NCBI GenBank assembly: GCA_027016675.1
Contig: JALUSH010000169.1
Coordinates: 1-9,829 of the forward strand
Direction: 5' to 3'
DNA from: Thermodesulfovibrio sp.
Lineage (GTDB): Bacteria > Nitrospirota > Thermodesulfovibrionia > Thermodesulfovibrionales > JdFR-85
Length of the DNA: 9,829 bases
Shown: piece after piece, positions 6,611-9,829 of the stretch
Layout: each line of letters begins with the position of its first letter
Numbering within the stretch: position 1 is the stretch's first letter
The notes under the pieces: generated by a model
Told to the model about the DNA's origin: nothing
What the model saw: only the letters and a program-made list of their open reading frames with translations
Database searches by the model: none
Program-made: the position numbers and the translations under genes

Positions 6611-7408
6611 ATGAAACGGTTAATGGTATTTTTGATTGTCCTGGGGCTTCTGATACCACTTTCATCAGAGGCAAAGAGGATAAGGTACAAGGTGGTAGAG
6701 GTAAACAATGGTGGAGTAATCAAGGGAGTAGTTAAGGCAAGCAAGAAAGTGCCTGATCCCGTGCTGCCAATCAGGGTGAAACCCAAGCCTGATCCGAAGG
6801 AGACGGAACTGGAGAAGAAAACCTGTGGCTCAAGTCAACAGGCACTGATGTATGTATTTTCACCCCAGATGGGCGTAAAAAATGCACTCGTTATAGTAGA
6901 AAATGTCAAAGAAGGAAAGGCACCACCCAAAAAAGACCTTGTTATTGACAACAGGGAGTGCCGTTTTCATCCCCTCGTCGGCATTGCCTATGTGAAGTCA
7001 AAATTCGAGATAAAAAACAGCGATCCCATATTCCATAACACGTCCCTGGGGAAGCTGCTGAGAGGTGGCAGGAGAAGAACAGTCTATAATCTCGCCCTGC
7101 CCTTTAAGGACCAGATAATCAAGAAGCCTGTCAGGGTTACTGGTCTTATTGACATAAAGTGTGATGCCCACAACTGGATGCGTGCCTATGTCTATGCATC
7201 AAGGCATCCCTATGTGGCAATAACTGACGACAATGGCAGGTTCGAGATTCGTGATCTTCCACCAGGCAAATACAAAGTAAGGTTCTGGCATGAGGGTTTC
7301 CAGGAGATAGTCAAGGAGATAGAGGTCAAGGCAGGAGGCACAACAGATGTGAAGGTCACCTTCACAAAGACCAGAAAACCTGCCTTTCTGACAGGACTTG
7401 GACTGTAA
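6611..7408 (+). CDS. Secreted blue-copper-like/carboxypeptidase-regulatory-like protein
   Basis: This 265-residue protein has a clear signal peptide (residues 1-21, SSEA-K) and a strong ribosome site, AAAGGAGGT at 6597-6605. The body resembles cupredoxin-like proteins found near respiratory chains: C72 in TCG, C117 in ECRFHPLVG, H142 in NSDPIFHN, then C184-D-A-H187-NWM. H142, C184 and H187 fit a type 1 copper site. After HPY (199-201) comes a beta-sandwich of the carboxypeptidase-regulatory type (AITDDNGRFEIRDLPPGKY, RFWHEGF). It aligns along most of its length with residues 33-255 of the predicted selenoprotein upstream, so the two are paralogs. The paralog has Ser in place of C184. A periplasmic electron-transfer or copper-handling role is inferred; no specific partner can be shown. 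Confidence 0.75.
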   Translation: MKRLMVFLIVLGLLIPLSSEAKRIRYKVVEVNNGGVIKGVVKASKKVPDPVLPIRVKPKPDPKETELEKKTCGSSQQALMYVFSPQMGVKNALVIVENVKEGKAPPKKDLVIDNRECRFHPLVGIAYVKSKFEIKNSDPIFHNTSLGKLLRGGRRRTVYNLALPFKDQIIKKPVRVTGLIDIKCDAHNWMRAYVYASRHPYVAITDDNGRFEIRDLPPGKYKVRFWHEGFQEIVKEIEVKAGGTTDVKVTFTKTRKPAFLTGLGL

Positions 7409-7415
7409 GTGAGCA

Positions 7416-7430
7416 GGGGGAAAACTCCCC
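7416..7430 (+). promoter_or_regulatory. Intergenic G-C hairpin before the oxidase gene
   Basis: GGGGG (7416-7420) pairs with TCCCC (7426-7430) around AAAAC, in the 48-base gap before the preferred TTG start at 7457. Only AGCUUAAAAG-type sequence follows, not a U-tract, so a terminator is unlikely. It could tune relative expression or mRNA stability. Confidence 0.3.
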
Positions 7431-7456
7431 GCTTAAAAGACAACAGGAGGTCTATC

Positions 7457-9202
7457 TTGGCTGGAAAGGATGTTAAAAAAGGTGTAGTAAAAGGGATATT
7501 GAAGCTTAGCTTGACCCTTGGTTGTGGATTTGTACTGCTCTTTCTGCTAAAAAAGATAGTACCAGGCCCAACTGAGGATGGATACAGGTTCTTCCCTCTC
7601 ATAGGTAGCAGGGTCTGGGTCTGGGTCGTGGCACAACTTCATCTGAACTTTGCAGCCTTTGTCCTTGGTGTGCCCATATTTGCGGTAACCATGGAATTCC
7701 TGGGATGGAGAAAGACAGACGAGAGGCTTGACAGGATAGCATATGACTTCACAAAACTCTTTACACTTGCATATACGCTCACTGCTGTTATGGGTGCCAT
7801 ACTGATGGTAAGTCTGCCTCTGCTTTATCCCAGATTCATAGAACATATGTTCAGGATACTGGGACCTACCTGGTGGGCCTACATACTCTTCATGTACGCT
7901 GAGGTCTTTGTTTGTTACTATTACTTCTACTCCTGGCAGAAAATGAAGGATAAAAAGGGACTGCATGTATTGATAGGGGTGTTGCTCAACGTAATGGGAG
8001 CCACTCTGTTGTTGATTACCAGTGCCTGGGTGGGCTATATGACAACCCCTGGTGGTGTAAGTGAGACAGGTGAGCTTATAAATCGCTGGCACGCAATAAA
8101 CACCTATATGTGGATACCCCTGTCACTGCATCGTCTTGTTGCCAATGTGGTCTTTGGTGCTGGCATTGCAGCAGCCTATGCTGCCTTCAGATTCATCACT
8201 GCCACTACGGAAGATGAAAAGGCCTACTATGACTGGATGGGTTATACATCCGCAATGATCGCCATCGGATTTTCTCTTATCCTGCCAGGTATAGGATATC
8301 TGCTTGGTGTGGAGATATATTCCTTCAATGAGCAGATGGGCATACAGTTGATGGGTGGTTTCTATGCCTGGTTATGGGTCATGCAGGCAATCCTTATAGG
8401 CGCGATTCTGTTTCTTATCAACTACTACCTCTGGATATCCCTGAACAAGATGCCCGGAGGTGAAAGGTACTTCCGGTACGTGAAGTTTCTGTTCATTGTA
8501 GTGTTCTTTGGATACATTATATGGCTGACACCCCACAGTGTTGCACTCAGCCTTGAGGAGGCAAGAAGGATAGGCTCCTACCATCCTGCACTGGGCAAAC
8601 TTGGCGTTATGGCATCGAAAAACACAGCCGTCATTGTCTCCTATATGGCAACCTTTATAAGTTTCGCCATCTTCAGGATGAGTAACAAGGAGCCAACAGT
8701 ATCATGGGCAAAGGCAGGTCAACTTTTGAGGGCACTGATTATAGTGGTTTCTTCAGTAGTGGTACTGGTTATAGGAGTATACAGTTATATGGTTCCCTCT
8801 GTAACTAGGGTAAAGGTTCTGTCACCGATACAGTTTGGTGTCTTCTTCCTTGCCATCCTTGCCCTTTATATTCTTGACAGCCGAATGTATAAAAACGCAA
8901 GGATCATAGGAGAGCCCAAGTGGGGCAGGATGCCAGAACGCTCACAATATGCACTTATCGGGATTACTGTCACCTTTACATGGTTAATGGGAATGATGGG
9001 TTACATGCGTTCCGGTGGCAGGATGTTCTGGCATGTATACGGCATAATGAAGGACACCAGTCCTGATGCCTATCTGCCAACCCATGGTGTGGCCTCTGTA
9101 ATCGTGACAATTGTAACCCTTCTGTTCTTCTTTATGATAGGTTTTGTCTTCTGGAGTGTAATGAAACTTGAGAAGTTCGCTGAGAAAAGGAGGGCAGGCT
9201 GA
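7457..9202 (+). CDS. Cytochrome bd-like oxidase subunit I (CydA-like)
   Basis: This is a large integral membrane protein of about 581 residues with well over ten hydrophobic segments. The preferred start is TTG 7457 with AGGAGG at 7445-7450, six bases upstream; GTG 7409 is possible but has no good ribosome site and would span a hairpin. The first half follows CydA: QLHLNFA with H62 (place of the heme b595 His), GPTWWAYILFMYAEVF with E149 near the CydA FFLES glutamate, ITSAWVGYMTTPGG near the CydA ANGWMQNP stretch, and SLHRLVAN with H225 at the heme b558 His. The CydA glutamate before it (E99) seems absent, there is no long Q-loop, and extra C-terminal segments are present (HVYGIMKD, LPTHG). 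This fits the divergent bd-like oxidases I recall from Nitrospira relatives rather than canonical CydA. Whether it reduces O2, NO or something else cannot be told. It overlaps the cytochrome c gene by one base. Confidence 0.7.
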   Translation: MAGKDVKKGVVKGILKLSLTLGCGFVLLFLLKKIVPGPTEDGYRFFPLIGSRVWVWVVAQLHLNFAAFVLGVPIFAVTMEFLGWRKTDERLDRIAYDFTKLFTLAYTLTAVMGAILMVSLPLLYPRFIEHMFRILGPTWWAYILFMYAEVFVCYYYFYSWQKMKDKKGLHVLIGVLLNVMGATLLLITSAWVGYMTTPGGVSETGELINRWHAINTYMWIPLSLHRLVANVVFGAGIAAAYAAFRFITATTEDEKAYYDWMGYTSAMIAIGFSLILPGIGYLLGVEIYSFNEQMGIQLMGGFYAWLWVMQAILIGAILFLINYYLWISLNKMPGGERYFRYVKFLFIVVFFGYIIWLTPHSVALSLEEARRIGSYHPALGKLGVMASKNTAVIVSYMATFISFAIFRMSNKEPTVSWAKAGQLLRALIIVVSSVVVLVIGVYSYMVPSVTRVKVLSPIQFGVFFLAILALYILDSRMYKNARIIGEPKWGRMPERSQYALIGITVTFTWLMGMMGYMRSGGRMFWHVYGIMKDTSPDAYLPTHGVASVIVTIVTLLFFFMIGFVFWSVMKLEKFAEKRRAG

Positions 9203-9726
9203 TGAAGGCAGGAGTACTCAAATTACTATTTGTTGTCCTGGCCATAAACCTATTCTTCACATATATTGGTCTTTATTTTCTGCCCCAGTCAGAATCCCGA
9301 CCACCAAAGGAGATAAAATTACAGGAAGGCATCTCACAGGGTGAACTGATACGGCTTGGAGAGAAGATAGTTTTTGGTAAAGGACAGTGTATGGTCTGTC
9401 ATCCCATGAAGGCCGAAACAGGGATGAGGGCACCAGCCATTGCAACAATAGGCTCAACAATGCAGAAAGAGGCCGCGAAAAGGGGAATATCTGCTGAAGA
9501 GTATCTTTTTATTGCACTCATCGCCCCTTCCAAACATGTTGCAGAGGGTTTTGATGACATAATGCCACCTGTACATAAACCACCTACATCTCTTAACGAG
9601 GGAGAACTGATAGCAGTGGCAGCCTATCTACAGAGCAGAGGAGGCAAGGTAACCGTAAGCTATCCTGGTTCTATCAAGCTCCTGAAGACCCTGATAAGCA
9701 AGGAAGGAGGTAAGAAGCATGAGTAA
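9202..9726 (+). CDS. Membrane-anchored mono-heme cytochrome c
   Basis: This 174-residue protein has an N-terminal membrane anchor at about residues 6-27 followed by a periplasmic class I cytochrome c domain. The heme site is C63-M-V-C66-H67, preceded by GEKIVFGKGQ and followed by RAPAIATIG; the likely axial methionine is M121 in DDIMPPV. The domain ends with the usual helix GELIAVAAYLQ. The ATG overlaps the TGA of the oxidase gene (TGATG), with AAGGAGGG at 9187-9194 as ribosome site, so the two are translationally coupled and probably form one complex. It would deliver electrons to, or take them from, the bd-like subunit. Coupling of a bd-like subunit to a cytochrome c is unlike standard quinol bd oxidases. 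Confidence 0.85.
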   Translation: MKAGVLKLLFVVLAINLFFTYIGLYFLPQSESRPPKEIKLQEGISQGELIRLGEKIVFGKGQCMVCHPMKAETGMRAPAIATIGSTMQKEAAKRGISAEEYLFIALIAPSKHVAEGFDDIMPPVHKPPTSLNEGELIAVAAYLQSRGGKVTVSYPGSIKLLKTLISKEGGKKHE

Positions 9727-9829
9727 TTACTATCCCATACTTGTTCTGCTTGGTTTATTGATATCCGTGGTTTCTGCATTCAGGAAGACCCCTTTTTTCA
9801 ACTACATTGGAATACTGATAACCATATAC
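9719..9829 (+). CDS. Small membrane protein start (3' partial)
   Basis: ATG 9719 opens a frame that stays open to the window end (37 residues). It has GGAGGT (9706-9711) seven bases upstream, and its ATG overlaps the cytochrome c stop by 8 bases. It encodes a hydrophobic segment (PILVLLGLLISVVSA) and then RKTPFFNY with a second hydrophobic stretch, so it is likely a multi-span membrane protein of the same oxidase cluster. The family is not recognisable from this fragment. Confidence 0.65.
   Translation, partial: MSNYYPILVLLGLLISVVSAFRKTPFFNYIGILITIY

Noticed and set aside
7547..8092. 181-residue open frame on the minus strand
   Set aside because: It lies wholly inside the CydA-like gene and its translation shows no domain, signal or ribosome site; it is a shadow frame.

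Overview
The window reads as one rightward run of genes for membrane and periplasmic respiratory or copper-related proteins. Genes overlap or lie a few bases apart, nearly all have strong AGGAGG-type ribosome binding sites, and the only gaps are about 50 bases. No RNA gene, insertion sequence or CRISPR array is visible. A NosR/NosDFY module, a multi-heme-like bd-type oxidase subunit, a CxxCH cytochrome and blue-copper-like secreted proteins suggest an anaerobic or microaerophilic Gram-negative-type bacterium. The mix is reminiscent of Nitrospirota relatives, but that placement is inference from gene content, not proven.

Layout. 2-1876: 5'-truncated NosR-like iron-sulfur membrane protein fused in frame to NosD. 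1876-2763: NosF ABC ATPase. 2750-3580: NosY permease. 3606-5072: secreted protein with a blue-copper-like N-terminal half and two C-terminal DUF1573-like domains. 5062-6066: Tat-exported transglutaminase-like protein. 6071-6562: secreted thioredoxin-fold protein (CxxC). 6611-7408: a second blue-copper-like protein, paralogous to the N-terminal half of the 3606 gene. 7457-9202: cytochrome bd-like oxidase subunit I. 9202-9726: membrane-anchored mono-heme cytochrome c. 9719-9829: start of a small membrane protein running off the window.

The main discovery is the gene at 3606-5072. Naive translation breaks it into three pieces at two in-frame TGA codons (4533 and 4869). Both TGAs fall at the cysteine motif of successive DUF1573 repeats. 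Each is followed at the same distance by a 7-bp (or longer) hairpin with an identical AGTTC loop. The two stems differ by a paired C-G to U-A change and a G-U to G-C change, so base pairing is kept. TGA is an ordinary stop in other genes here (1874, 2761, 9200). The best reading is one 488-residue selenoprotein with two selenocysteines, U310 and U422, and two bacterial SECIS elements.

Working model (inference): NosDFY-type machinery, a Sec-containing thiol/selenol protein, a CxxC thioredoxin and copper-protein-like partners serve copper delivery or redox maturation of a terminal reductase or oxidase. No nosZ catalytic gene lies in the window; it could be upstream.
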